Source of the DNA: a virus
Length of the DNA stretch: 28,330 bases
IMG/VR virus record: IMGVR_UViG_3300022743_000112
Location: 1 to 28,330 of that record
Reading direction: 5' to 3' (one strand)
Shown here: one piece after another, positions 1 through 6,294 of the stretch
Layout: each line of letters begins with the position of its first letter
Numbering within the stretch: the stretch's first letter is position 1
The notes under the pieces: model-generated
The model's database searches: none
The model's input: only the letters and a program-made list of their open reading frames with translations
Told to the model about the DNA's origin: nothing
Translations under genes and position numbers: made by a program

Positions 1-506
1 GAACTGCATTTGAATACTTGATTGAAAAGGGTCATGGTAACAGAGAATTGATCAGACCCATAAAATTCAATGGGCCAATGCCCGCAGTACTAAGCGTTCT
101 ACAATATAAATCTGATAGACCAGGCACAGAATTTGGCATCATGCCAATTGCAGTTGCACGTTCACTGCTAGAAACTGGTAAGATCAAAGCCATTGGATTT
201 ACTGGCACTCGCAAGATGCCACAATACCCAGATGTGCCTCTACTTAACACTGTTGCGCCGGGCATTAACGTATATGCTGCGTGGAGCATCCAACTTCCAC
301 CAAACACACCCAAAGAAATCATTGATTGGTACACTAGAGTATTTGGTGAAGCTGTTCGTAGTGAAGAATATAAAGAGTGGTGTAGACTAAACATTATTTT
401 CTATGAAGAAAGTGAATTGACCACTGCAGGCTTGCGCAAGCACATGACTGAATTACGAACAACGTTCTTGCCAGTGCTAAGTAAACTTGACTTATCAAAG
501 GACTAA
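1..506 (+). CDS. TctC/Bug-family substrate-binding protein, 3' part
   Basis: The reading frame is open to the window edge (codons from base 3), so this is the C-terminal ~168 residues of a longer gene. The visible part carries features of tripartite tricarboxylate receptor (TctC/Bug) proteins: a segment reading GIMPIAVARSLLETGKIKAI, then a 'TRKMPQYPDVPLL' stretch matching the family's 'R.p.lPdvPt' region, then 'LPPNTPKEII' matching the pagtP motif, and a final amphipathic helix. Known family members are periplasmic receptors for small carboxylates. The N-terminus is outside the window, so a signal peptide cannot be judged. It is followed at zero distance by the next gene (TAA then ATG) and is the first visible gene of a four-gene operon. 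Phage carriage of such a receptor is unusual; its substrate cannot be inferred. Confidence 0.72.
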   Translation, partial: TAFEYLIEKGHGNRELIRPIKFNGPMPAVLSVLQYKSDRPGTEFGIMPIAVARSLLETGKIKAIGFTGTRKMPQYPDVPLLNTVAPGINVYAAWSIQLPPNTPKEIIDWYTRVFGEAVRSEEYKEWCRLNIIFYEESELTTAGLRKHMTELRTTFLPVLSKLDLSKD

Positions 507-1136
507 ATGAAGTACATATTTGTAGCCGGAGCTCCGGGCAGTAAATGGAGCAGCGTGGTAAAGAACATCTATTTTAGCGACAGTGTTGACTACAGTGATT
601 ATTCGCAAGATCGCACCTACTATCATGATGCTTCTGGCACAACTCAACTTATGCATCTTGGTGCATACTTTGATCCTGGCATGGAGTTCGGGGACTGGTT
701 CGGGCACAGCTTTGGCGAACGTACAAAAGAAGAACACGAAGCAGAATTTGATAGACCATTTGACGGAGAAGGTGTCAGAATCATCAAGAGTCATTGGTTC
801 AGCTATCGTCAGAATATTGAATTCTTGCGCAAGACTTGGCCAGAGTGCCCCATTGTTCTAGTGCAACGCCCCGACGATGCGTGTCTTGGATGGTGGGTAA
901 AGTGCGGCCACTTTAATATCACATATCCCAACTATCAATACTATGAAAATCTACGTTTGATGGCTGGGACTATAGCAGCGCAGAACGAAGGCATACAATG
1001 GGCCAACGACAGATTAAAGCCACACAGAGTCTACAATAACACTCGTTTGGCAATGATTCTTGACTTAAAACAACCACCAGATGAATACAAACAGAGCTAT
1101 ATTGATCACGATGTAGAAGTGAGTGTATTGCTATGA
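507..1136 (+). CDS. Sulfotransferase-like P-loop protein
   Basis: The 209-residue protein opens with a beta strand and a GAPGSKWSSVV loop (residues 8-18) that resembles the PAPS-binding loop of sulfotransferases (GAPRSGTT-like). A second motif, RIIKSHWFSY near residue 92, matches the strand that follows in this fold, and IVLVQRPDD near residue 117 fits the family's conserved Arg/Ser region. It starts directly after the upstream stop and overlaps the next start by ATGA, so translation is probably coupled. Sulfotransferases move sulfate from PAPS to hydroxyl or amine groups; the substrate here is unknown. It could be another P-loop kinase-like protein that has lost activity, because the canonical Thr/Ser pattern is imperfect. 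Confidence 0.5.
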   Translation: MKYIFVAGAPGSKWSSVVKNIYFSDSVDYSDYSQDRTYYHDASGTTQLMHLGAYFDPGMEFGDWFGHSFGERTKEEHEAEFDRPFDGEGVRIIKSHWFSYRQNIEFLRKTWPECPIVLVQRPDDACLGWWVKCGHFNITYPNYQYYENLRLMAGTIAAQNEGIQWANDRLKPHRVYNNTRLAMILDLKQPPDEYKQSYIDHDVEVSVLL

Positions 1137-1783
1137 TTAGTAACTGGGATGAGACAAAAGCTAAAAGTAATTACCACTTTGACGCAAAGCGCGTAGATCG
1201 CCGTGAAGACGTTATACGCTATCTGGGACATATCACTCCTACTTGGACTGACAGTGTTGCGGAAATCATTGCAACATCAAAGCCCGCAACTTGGGCCACT
1301 CGTGGTTATAAGGGCGAAGGGGTTGCCCCACCCAGAGAGGATCAAGTCAAAGAAGACTATGACCTTGAACGCAGTGGCTACGGTAAAGACTATCAAATCA
1401 CTCACTTGAATTGGACTATACCACCAGAGTTGAAAAAGATCAGTGACGATTTTGGTCTTGAAGACTGCATGGAGCGCATCCATGTTCAGAAGCCCGGAGA
1501 AGTTTGGAACATACATCTTGATAAGTTACAAAAATGGTGCCCTGAAGACCCCAGCAGAGTCATGCGTATCTTTATTGCACTGACTGATTGGGCTCCTGGG
1601 CAGTTTTGGGAGTACGGCAACTACCACTACAATCAATGGCGCGCAGGTGACGTTACAAGTTTTGATTGGGCCAATATCCCCCACAGTACTGCCAATGCTG
1701 GTATGCAGCCAAGAGTCACATTTCAATTGACTGGCGTGGCTACTGGTAAAACTTATGATTATTTGTCTCAACTACCCAAATGA
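1133..1783 (+). CDS. 2-oxoglutarate/Fe(II) oxygenase-like protein (Asp/Asn hydroxylase type)
   Basis: The 216-residue protein has a C-terminal half that looks like a double-stranded beta-helix oxygenase: an HLD (HxD) metal motif in 'WNIHLDKLQ' near residue 124, a strand-rich segment, a distal His in 'ANIPHSTANAG' near residue 186 and an Arg ten residues later in 'QPRVTFQLTG' that would bind 2-oxoglutarate. This spacing matches the HxD...H...R set of aspartyl/asparaginyl hydroxylases and related enzymes. The N-terminal half has no motif I recognise. It overlaps both neighbours by ATGA, so it is made together with two sulfotransferase-like proteins. The three may act on one substrate, such as a surface glycan or small metabolite, but nothing in the sequence shows which. 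Confidence 0.55.
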   Translation: MISNWDETKAKSNYHFDAKRVDRREDVIRYLGHITPTWTDSVAEIIATSKPATWATRGYKGEGVAPPREDQVKEDYDLERSGYGKDYQITHLNWTIPPELKKISDDFGLEDCMERIHVQKPGEVWNIHLDKLQKWCPEDPSRVMRIFIALTDWAPGQFWEYGNYHYNQWRAGDVTSFDWANIPHSTANAGMQPRVTFQLTGVATGKTYDYLSQLPK

Positions 1784-2406
1784 AAAATTTGTTAATCATT
1801 ACTGGGCCTCAAGGGTCTGGTAATCATCTTTGGTCAAAAGTATTTGCCGCTGCTGAGGGCATCTACGGGTGGCCAGAGTTAAAAGATATATACTGGGTGC
1901 CGCATGATAAAGAACCATTTGCTGAGGCATGGCATGACGCTGAATTACTAAAACACATGGTGACTGGTGAGTACGCTGTGACTAGTATTAGTTGTCCGTA
2001 TGCATATCATGGGACCACTGTTGAACCCAAGTATAGGGAGTTTATCAATGCTGCAACAGATTTGGGCTACAATGTTAAAGTGGCCATTATTGGACGAGAT
2101 CAAACAGTTCTACGCCATCAGCAAGAGCGAGTGCGTGGAACTCATAGCTTGCACCGTTTTGAGCAGCATCTTGATTATCTTGGCACTTTGGATCCTGTGT
2201 TCCTAAGTACAGAGTTGCTGTACCTGTACGGCATGAGTTATGTACGAAGTTTATCTAGATTGTTGCAAATGCCAATCAGCGTTAGCGAAACAGATTTGGA
2301 TGATATCCTAGCACAGGACCCTAATGCCAAGTATTTTCACGCAGCAGACGCACAGCCACTTGATGATTATGTAAGAACGGTCAGCGGTTTGACTGCAAAG
2401 GCATAA
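1780..2406 (+). CDS. P-loop NTPase / sulfotransferase-like protein
   Basis: The 208-residue protein begins LLIITGPQGSGNHLWSKV, giving a Walker-A-like GPQGSGNH loop at residues 9-16 after a hydrophobic strand. The Asn-His in place of Lys-Thr is more like sulfotransferase-type loops than true kinases. A second strand, 'VKVAIIGRDQTVLRHQQERV', resembles the region that follows the 3'-phosphate-binding Arg in sulfotransferases. The gene overlaps the upstream oxygenase by ATGA and closes the operon; its TAA stop is part of the late promoter box at 2402-2409 that drives the next gene. It may be a distant paralogue of the gene at 507, but the two share only the fold-level pattern by eye. Confidence 0.45.
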   Translation: MKNLLIITGPQGSGNHLWSKVFAAAEGIYGWPELKDIYWVPHDKEPFAEAWHDAELLKHMVTGEYAVTSISCPYAYHGTTVEPKYREFINAATDLGYNVKVAIIGRDQTVLRHQQERVRGTHSLHRFEQHLDYLGTLDPVFLSTELLYLYGMSYVRSLSRLLQMPISVSETDLDDILAQDPNAKYFHAADAQPLDDYVRTVSGLTAKA

Positions 2407-2409
2407 ATA
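2402..2409 (+). promoter_or_regulatory. T4-type late promoter box CATAAATA
   Basis: CATAAATA matches the T4 late consensus TATAAATA at seven of eight positions. It contains the stop codon of the upstream gene. The predicted RNA start is near 2415, giving a leader of about 50 bases before the DctP-like gene, which has an AAAGGAAA ribosome site. Confidence 0.6.
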
Positions 2410-2464
2410 ATAGTAGCGTCACTCGGCGCGCACACATTAAAACCCCCATGAAAAGGAAACTAAA

Positions 2465-3406
2465 ATGAAACACGTTAAATGGGTTATCGCACACGAACCT
2501 ATCGGATTATTCTTAAAAGTTGCCGAACGTTTTGCCAAAGAAGTCAATGAGAAGACCAATGGTCTTTTCAATATTGAAGTTCTAAGTCTAAGCGACTATG
2601 CGACAAAATACAATGATGGCAAAGCTGTTAGCAAGTACGACTTGATGGACTTGATCAATAGTGGCGCTATTGAAATGTCACACATCTACACAACATGGTT
2701 GGGTGACTACAATCAAGACTTACATGCTCTTGACTTGCCATTCATCTTCAAAGACCACGAACACGCTGACCGCGTACTTGAGGGTACAGTTGGACGTGAA
2801 TTGCTTGATGGCGTTAGCGCAAACAGCAATATCAAGGGTCTTGCATTCACATACAGCGGTGGTTATCGTATCGTCCCTGCAAACTTCAAAGCTGACACCG
2901 TTGACAGCTGGAAGGGTCGCAAAGTCCGCACAAGTCGCAGCCCAGTTGCAGTTGATACATTCAAATTGCTCGGCGCTGAACCAATGGAACATATCAGTCT
3001 TGAAGCCATGAACGACTACGCTGACAAAGGCGTTATTGAAGCTGGTGAAAGCACATACGTTCGTGTATTCCCGTTGAATCAACACAAGAGCTTCAAAGTT
3101 GTTAATGACACAGCCCACAGCTTGTTCTTGACTAGCATCATCGTTAACCAAGACTTCTTTGCAGAGTTTGATGCAGATGTTCAGCAAATTTTAAGTACAG
3201 CAGCATTTAATGCAGCACGTACCGAACGCCGTGAAAGCGTTGCTGATATTCCAAACATTCTTGCTGAGTGTGAAGAAAACGGTGTTGAAGTTGTCCGTAT
3301 GAGTGATGCTGAATTGGCAAAATTCAAAGCAGTGACAGCAGACGTATACGCAATGTATGACGACTATTTCACCACTGGTCTTGTAGACAACATCAAAAAC
3401 AGTTAA
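2465..3406 (+). CDS. DctP-family (TRAP) solute-binding protein without signal peptide
   Basis: The 313-residue protein has the order of features of TRAP transporter receptors: an N-terminal alpha/beta lobe, 'LDLPFIFKDHEHADRVLEG', a 'DSWKGRKVRTSRSP' segment that holds the conserved carboxylate-binding Arg, and 'LGAEPMEHISLEAMNDYADKG' matching the family's 'lGa.P......e...al..G' signature. Family members are periplasmic and bind organic acids. This copy starts directly at the first strand (MKHVKWVIAHEP) with no signal peptide, so it should stay in the cytoplasm or virion. Start ATG 2465 is supported by AAAGGAAAC just upstream. No TRAP membrane subunits are nearby. The second receptor-type gene (TctC-like) lies in the preceding operon. 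Confidence 0.75.
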   Translation: MKHVKWVIAHEPIGLFLKVAERFAKEVNEKTNGLFNIEVLSLSDYATKYNDGKAVSKYDLMDLINSGAIEMSHIYTTWLGDYNQDLHALDLPFIFKDHEHADRVLEGTVGRELLDGVSANSNIKGLAFTYSGGYRIVPANFKADTVDSWKGRKVRTSRSPVAVDTFKLLGAEPMEHISLEAMNDYADKGVIEAGESTYVRVFPLNQHKSFKVVNDTAHSLFLTSIIVNQDFFAEFDADVQQILSTAAFNAARTERRESVADIPNILAECEENGVEVVRMSDAELAKFKAVTADVYAMYDDYFTTGLVDNIKNS

Positions 3407-3416
3407 ACTGTATCTC

Positions 3417-3441
3417 TTGCTGGGCACAGGTTGCCCAGCAA
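3417..3441 (+). terminator. Strong hairpin after the DctP-like gene
   Basis: TTGCTGGGC and GCCCAGCAA form a perfect 9-bp stem around a 7-base loop, eleven bases after the stop codon. What follows is TTCTCCCC, not a run of T, so it is either a weak terminator or an mRNA 3'-end stabiliser. The next gene starts 25 bases later with its own ribosome site. Confidence 0.5.
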
Positions 3442-3466
3442 TTCTCCCCATAAACAAAGGAAAATT

Positions 3467-3712
3467 ATGTCAACCTCTATCTCAGAGAGAATCCCTCGCA
3501 GCCTTGCCAAAGTACTTACTTGGCGCATCATCATGATCATCCAATACTTTGCTATTGGATATTACACAACAGGCAGCATCGCATTTGGTGCAGCCCTTGC
3601 TGGTTTCACTACTATCGTGAACAGCACACTATATTTCTTGCACGAACGTGCTTGGAATTCAACAGATTGGGATCGCAAGGTCAAAGAGAAAGATGTAGAG
3701 GCAGTGGCATAA
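3467..3712 (+). CDS. DUF2061 small membrane protein
   Basis: The 81-residue product matches DUF2061 (PF09834): 'SLAKVLTWRIIMII', a hydrophobic segment with a TTGS turn, a second hydrophobic segment, and the hallmark 'LYFLHERAWN' near the C-terminus. Two transmembrane helices are predicted by eye. ATG 3467 is chosen over an upstream in-frame ATG because it has AAAGGAAAA at the right distance and because DUF2061 domains begin about here; the longer form would read through the hairpin at 3417-3441. The function of the family is unknown. The stop codon is embedded in the next late promoter. Confidence 0.8.
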   Translation: MSTSISERIPRSLAKVLTWRIIMIIQYFAIGYYTTGSIAFGAALAGFTTIVNSTLYFLHERAWNSTDWDRKVKEKDVEAVA

Positions 3713-3728
3713 ATACATTACTATGCCA
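3705..3728 (+). promoter_or_regulatory. Hairpin over the start codon of the 3723 gene, late promoter inside
   Basis: TGGCATA (3705-3711) and TATGCCA (3722-3728) pair perfectly over 7 bp around a 10-base loop. The ATG at 3723-3725 is inside the right arm. The late promoter box overlaps the left arm and loop, so RNA begun from it would lack the left arm and leave the start codon open. Confidence 0.5.
3708..3715 (+). promoter_or_regulatory. T4-type late promoter box CATAAATA
   Basis: CATAAATA lies over the stop codon of the DUF2061 gene. The expected RNA start, near 3721, is only about two bases before ATG 3723, so the late transcript would be nearly leaderless. No Shine-Dalgarno sequence is seen before ATG 3723. 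Confidence 0.6.
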
Positions 3729-4304
3729 ACAAGCCTTAAAGACATTATTGACAATACCCAAGACATTTACATGACCGACAGTGCCATTAGTACACTGTTG
3801 GACTTTGAACGTGTCATTGATGAATTAGATATCTATACATTTGACCACTGGAAACAAGGTGAACTTGTTGCAGGTCCCGAGTATGAAAAGTACTTTGTGA
3901 CCTGTACTTTCATGTGGCCCTATAAAAATAAGCCAGACACCCGTGGTGCTAAGAGATTAGCAGACTACGATTGTGTGGTCAAATACAAGCACGATGTACT
4001 AGAATATCCGATCAAGCTAAAGAGTCCAAGCGACTTTGTTCCAGGTACAAAAGTGCCAAAGATGGGTAAAGCTCCTGTATGGTTGTTGACTATTACTATC
4101 CCCAAGAAGCTGATGCAAGAAATCACACAAGGTTCTCTAGAACTTGAAAGTGAAACAGTTGATGCCGAGGACATTGATCAAAGTTATGAAACAGGTCTTG
4201 ACGACAAAATGTATCAAACTACACAAGATCAAGCTGGTGGCGCCCCAGCTCCAGCAGTGCCAGGCGCAGCTCCTGCAGCGGCCCCATTACCAGGAGGAAT
4301 CTAA
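3723..4304 (+). CDS. Phage hypothetical protein with Pro/Ala-rich tail
   Basis: The 193-residue protein is not one I can assign to a family. It is acidic and soluble: an N-terminal helical part (to about residue 40), a mixed region with 'FVTCTFMWPYKNKPD' and 'APVWLLTITIPKKLM', then a glutamate-rich linker and a low-complexity tail of Ala, Pro and Gly (about residues 165-193). It is preceded by a late promoter and a hairpin that covers its ATG, and it ends TAATG into the next gene, whose AGGAGG ribosome site lies within its last codons. The pair is therefore made together, probably late in infection. A virion or assembly role fits the timing but is an inference. Confidence 0.7.
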   Translation: MPTSLKDIIDNTQDIYMTDSAISTLLDFERVIDELDIYTFDHWKQGELVAGPEYEKYFVTCTFMWPYKNKPDTRGAKRLADYDCVVKYKHDVLEYPIKLKSPSDFVPGTKVPKMGKAPVWLLTITIPKKLMQEITQGSLELESETVDAEDIDQSYETGLDDKMYQTTQDQAGGAPAPAVPGAAPAAAPLPGGI

Positions 4305-4843
4305 TGTTACGTGAAGGTTTAGAACAAGGTGATTTGAAGCGTCTTGTACATGACGAATTGCATATTGATGAATTCAAAAGCAAGTTGGGTCGTGACGAAG
4401 ACGTTTGTGTTGTCAGTTTCAAGTGCAAGGGCAAAGAGCCAGCAAATGATCTAGTTAACTTTATTGAAAAAGGTTACAATTGGGTTATTGATGCTGACGT
4501 TAGCAGTGGTGAAATGGATGACGGTGACTATATTGTGTTCATTGAATGTGAACGTGATGCAAGTATCCCACGCAATATCATTTTGATGATGAACGAACTA
4601 TTAAACGTTACTGGGCAGAAAATTGGTCAGTGGCGAGTTCGTTACTACAAAGGCGCAGAAGAATATCCCCTAACTCTTTCTTCTCTGGAAAAGCTGATTC
4701 CAACAAACCCAACTGAATACAAGAAACGTTTCGGGGATGACGATCTTGAAGCAATGAAAGCAGCGGCTAATGTCAAGACTGACAAAAAGGCACCAAAGAA
4801 CGACTTTACCGAAAGTCTCAGAGCAGCGGCTGGTCTCATCTAA
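4304..4843 (+). CDS. Phage hypothetical protein, acidic
   Basis: The 179-residue protein has no motif of known function. Visible features are an N-terminal 'HDELHIDEFKSKLGRDEDVCVVSF' segment, a likely compact alpha/beta core with 'FIEKGYNWVIDADVSSGEMDDGDY', a 'WRVRYYKG' strand, and a Lys/Ala-rich C-terminal tail ending 'FTESLRAAAGLI'. I recall similar proteins from other T4-like phages of aquatic bacteria, always unnamed, but I cannot check this. It is translationally coupled to the upstream gene (TAATG with AGGAGG at 4292-4297). It is followed by the hairpin and late promoter that control the endolysin gene. Confidence 0.72.
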   Translation: MLREGLEQGDLKRLVHDELHIDEFKSKLGRDEDVCVVSFKCKGKEPANDLVNFIEKGYNWVIDADVSSGEMDDGDYIVFIECERDASIPRNIILMMNELLNVTGQKIGQWRVRYYKGAEEYPLTLSSLEKLIPTNPTEYKKRFGDDDLEAMKAAANVKTDKKAPKNDFTESLRAAAGLI

Positions 4844-4846
4844 CCA

Positions 4847-4887
4847 AAAATCTCCTATCTGCTAAATAACAGTAGACAGGAGATTTT
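4847..4887 (+). promoter_or_regulatory. Endolysin translational switch: hairpin hiding the ribosome site, with a late promoter in it
   Basis: AAAATCTCCT (4847-4856) pairs with AGGAGATTTT (4878-4887) over 10 bp; after one A/C mismatch, TCTGCT (4858-4863) pairs with AGTAGA (4871-4876), leaving a 7-base loop. The ribosome site AGGAG (4878-4882) is in the right arm, seven bases before ATG 4890. The late box GCTAAATA (4861-4868) sits at the tip, with an expected RNA start near 4874, past the whole left arm. Read-through RNA would hide the ribosome site; late RNA would not. T4 lysozyme gene e is known to work this way. Confidence 0.8.
4861..4868 (+). promoter_or_regulatory. T4-type late promoter box GCTAAATA
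   Basis: GCTAAATA matches the late consensus TATAAATA at six of eight positions, with the TAAATA core intact. It lies in the loop of the hairpin upstream of the endolysin gene and should start RNA near 4874, giving a leader of about 16 bases that carries AGGAG. Confidence 0.6.
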
Positions 4888-4889
4888 CA

Positions 4890-5519
4890 ATGAGCGATTT
4901 CGCACTATCATTAGACCAATTAAAAGAAATAGTACCCGGTAATCCGTATATTGAGCACTGGCATGAAGCCTTTTGCGAGATTTTACCCGATTACGATATT
5001 GACACCCCTCAACGCATTGCGGCATTCTTGGCACAATGTGCTCACGAGAGTGGTGGATTCAAAGCAATCAAAGAAAACTTAAACTACAGACCAGAAACTC
5101 TGTTGAAGTTGTTTAAGAAGTATTTTGACTTGCCAACTGCACAACATTATTGCAGTCTTCCGAACAAACAAGAAGCAATCGCAAACAGAATCTACGCTAA
5201 TCGTATGGGCAATGGCCCAGAAGAATCAGGTGATGGCTATCGTTACTGCGGTCGTGGTCTTATCCAGTTGACTGGTAAAGACAATTACACACGCTATGCA
5301 CAAAGCACAGATCAGACAGTTGAAGAAGCGTCAGAACATCTAACAACATTTGAAGGTTGTGTACAAAGTGCTGCTTGGTTCTGGGAAGCAAACAACTTAA
5401 ATCAATACGCAGACTCAGGTGATATTCTTACCATGACCAAGCGTATCAATGGCGGTACAATTGGTCTTGAAGACCGTGTCAAGCATTACAATCATGCTTG
5501 CCATGTTCTAGGAGCGTAA
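4890..5519 (+). CDS. GH19-type endolysin (chitinase-like lysozyme)
   Basis: The 209-residue protein is a compact glycoside hydrolase family 19 domain, the fold used by many phage endolysins to cut peptidoglycan. Visible signatures are 'AFLAQCAHESGGFKAI' with the catalytic Glu at residue 53, 'YRYCGRGLIQLTGKDNY' near 112, a Trp-rich 'SAAWFWEANNLNQ' segment and 'MTKRINGGTIGLEDR' near the C-terminus. The length suits a single-domain endolysin, with no cell-wall-binding domain. There is no signal peptide, so export would depend on the holin two to three genes downstream. Expression appears gated to late times by the hairpin and internal promoter just upstream. It opens the lysis cassette 4890-6870. 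Confidence 0.9.
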   Translation: MSDFALSLDQLKEIVPGNPYIEHWHEAFCEILPDYDIDTPQRIAAFLAQCAHESGGFKAIKENLNYRPETLLKLFKKYFDLPTAQHYCSLPNKQEAIANRIYANRMGNGPEESGDGYRYCGRGLIQLTGKDNYTRYAQSTDQTVEEASEHLTTFEGCVQSAAWFWEANNLNQYADSGDILTMTKRINGGTIGLEDRVKHYNHACHVLGA

Positions 5520-5521
5520 GC

Positions 5522-5983
5522 ATGTGGCTTTTGCACTTTCTTCCAGATAGTTTCATACAATTCATTGTGCATACTATCCTGTTTGCAGGTGTTGTTGGCT
5601 GCATTCTAAGTTTTTACTTTGTTAATAAGGTTCTGAGATTCTGGCCACCATTTGCGGGCTATTACAAAATGGCACAGATTGCCAGCGTTGTATTGCTTGT
5701 AAGCGGTATCTACTTTGAAGGTGGCTATAGTGCAGAGATGCAATGGCGCGAACGTGTCAAAGAAGTTGAAGCAAAAGTTGCGGCAGCAGAAGTTGAAAGC
5801 AAAGATGCCAACGATAAGTTGAACAAAGCCAAAGCAGCAAAGGTGAAAGTGATTCAAGGTAAACAGATTGTTGTTAAACAATATATTGACCGTGAAGTTA
5901 CAAAATACGATGCAACTTGCAAGATCCCAGAAGCAGTCGTCAAAGCACACAATGCTGCTGCCAAGAATGAGGAGCTGAAATGA
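5522..5983 (+). CDS. Inner-membrane spanin (Rz-like)
   Basis: The product is 153 residues from ATG 5522; a longer in-frame start inside the endolysin gene is less likely because this ATG follows the endolysin stop by two bases and a GGAGCG lies just upstream. Two hydrophobic segments (about residues 12-35 and 50-66) are followed by a long, charged Ala/Lys/Glu-rich coiled coil (about 72-125) and a tail with 'KYDATCKIPEAVV'. This is the layout of an i-spanin: membrane anchor plus periplasmic coiled coil, ending in the small 'P..vv...N' element often seen in Rz. It overlaps by ATGA a lipoprotein gene that would be its outer-membrane partner. Most i-spanins have one membrane helix; two are unusual here. 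Confidence 0.75.
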   Translation: MWLLHFLPDSFIQFIVHTILFAGVVGCILSFYFVNKVLRFWPPFAGYYKMAQIASVVLLVSGIYFEGGYSAEMQWRERVKEVEAKVAAAEVESKDANDKLNKAKAAKVKVIQGKQIVVKQYIDREVTKYDATCKIPEAVVKAHNAAAKNEELK

Positions 5984-6285
5984 ATAACGATTTCAAATGG
6001 ATGGATCGTGCATTGAGACTGATAGCTTTGTTGGCCGTTGTTTGTTTAGTCTTGTTTCTTGTTGGATGCAGTACTGTAGTACCAGTAACAGCCAAGTTCC
6101 CAGAGAAGCCACAAAACGTAGAAGCATGTCCTCAACTTGAGACTGTGCCAAACGATGTTAAGTTAAGCGGTCTTACTGCTACAACCACAAAGAACTATAG
6201 CTCATACTATGAGTGTGCTGTTAAAGTTGATACGTGGAACGAGTGGTACGAAAAACAAAAAAGAATATTCGAAAATATAAAATAA
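5980..6285 (+). CDS. Outer-membrane spanin lipoprotein (Rz1-like)
   Basis: The 101-residue protein has an N-terminal basic region, a hydrophobic helix and a lipobox LVGC with the modified Cys at about residue 30, so it should become an outer-membrane lipoprotein. The mature part starts with 'STVVPVTAKFPEKP', has a Cys in 'EACPQLETVP' and another in 'YYECAVKVDTWNEWYEKQK', and lacks a long Pro-rich stretch. With the i-spanin immediately upstream (ATGA overlap) it should join inner and outer membrane and break the outer membrane after the endolysin has acted. The ribosome site is AGGAGCTGA, repeated almost exactly before the next gene. Confidence 0.78.
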   Translation: MNNDFKWMDRALRLIALLAVVCLVLFLVGCSTVVPVTAKFPEKPQNVEACPQLETVPNDVKLSGLTATTTKNYSSYYECAVKVDTWNEWYEKQKRIFENIK

Positions 6286-6294
6286 GGAGCTGAG

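Noticed and set aside
507-2406. A toxin-antitoxin or abortive-infection operon of P-loop proteins
   Set aside because: The loops resemble sulfotransferases and the middle gene shows an oxygenase metal site; no nuclease or toxin motif was seen.
3431-3466. Upstream start for the DUF2061 gene
   Set aside because: It lies in the right arm of the 3417-3441 hairpin, lacks a ribosome site and extends beyond the family domain.
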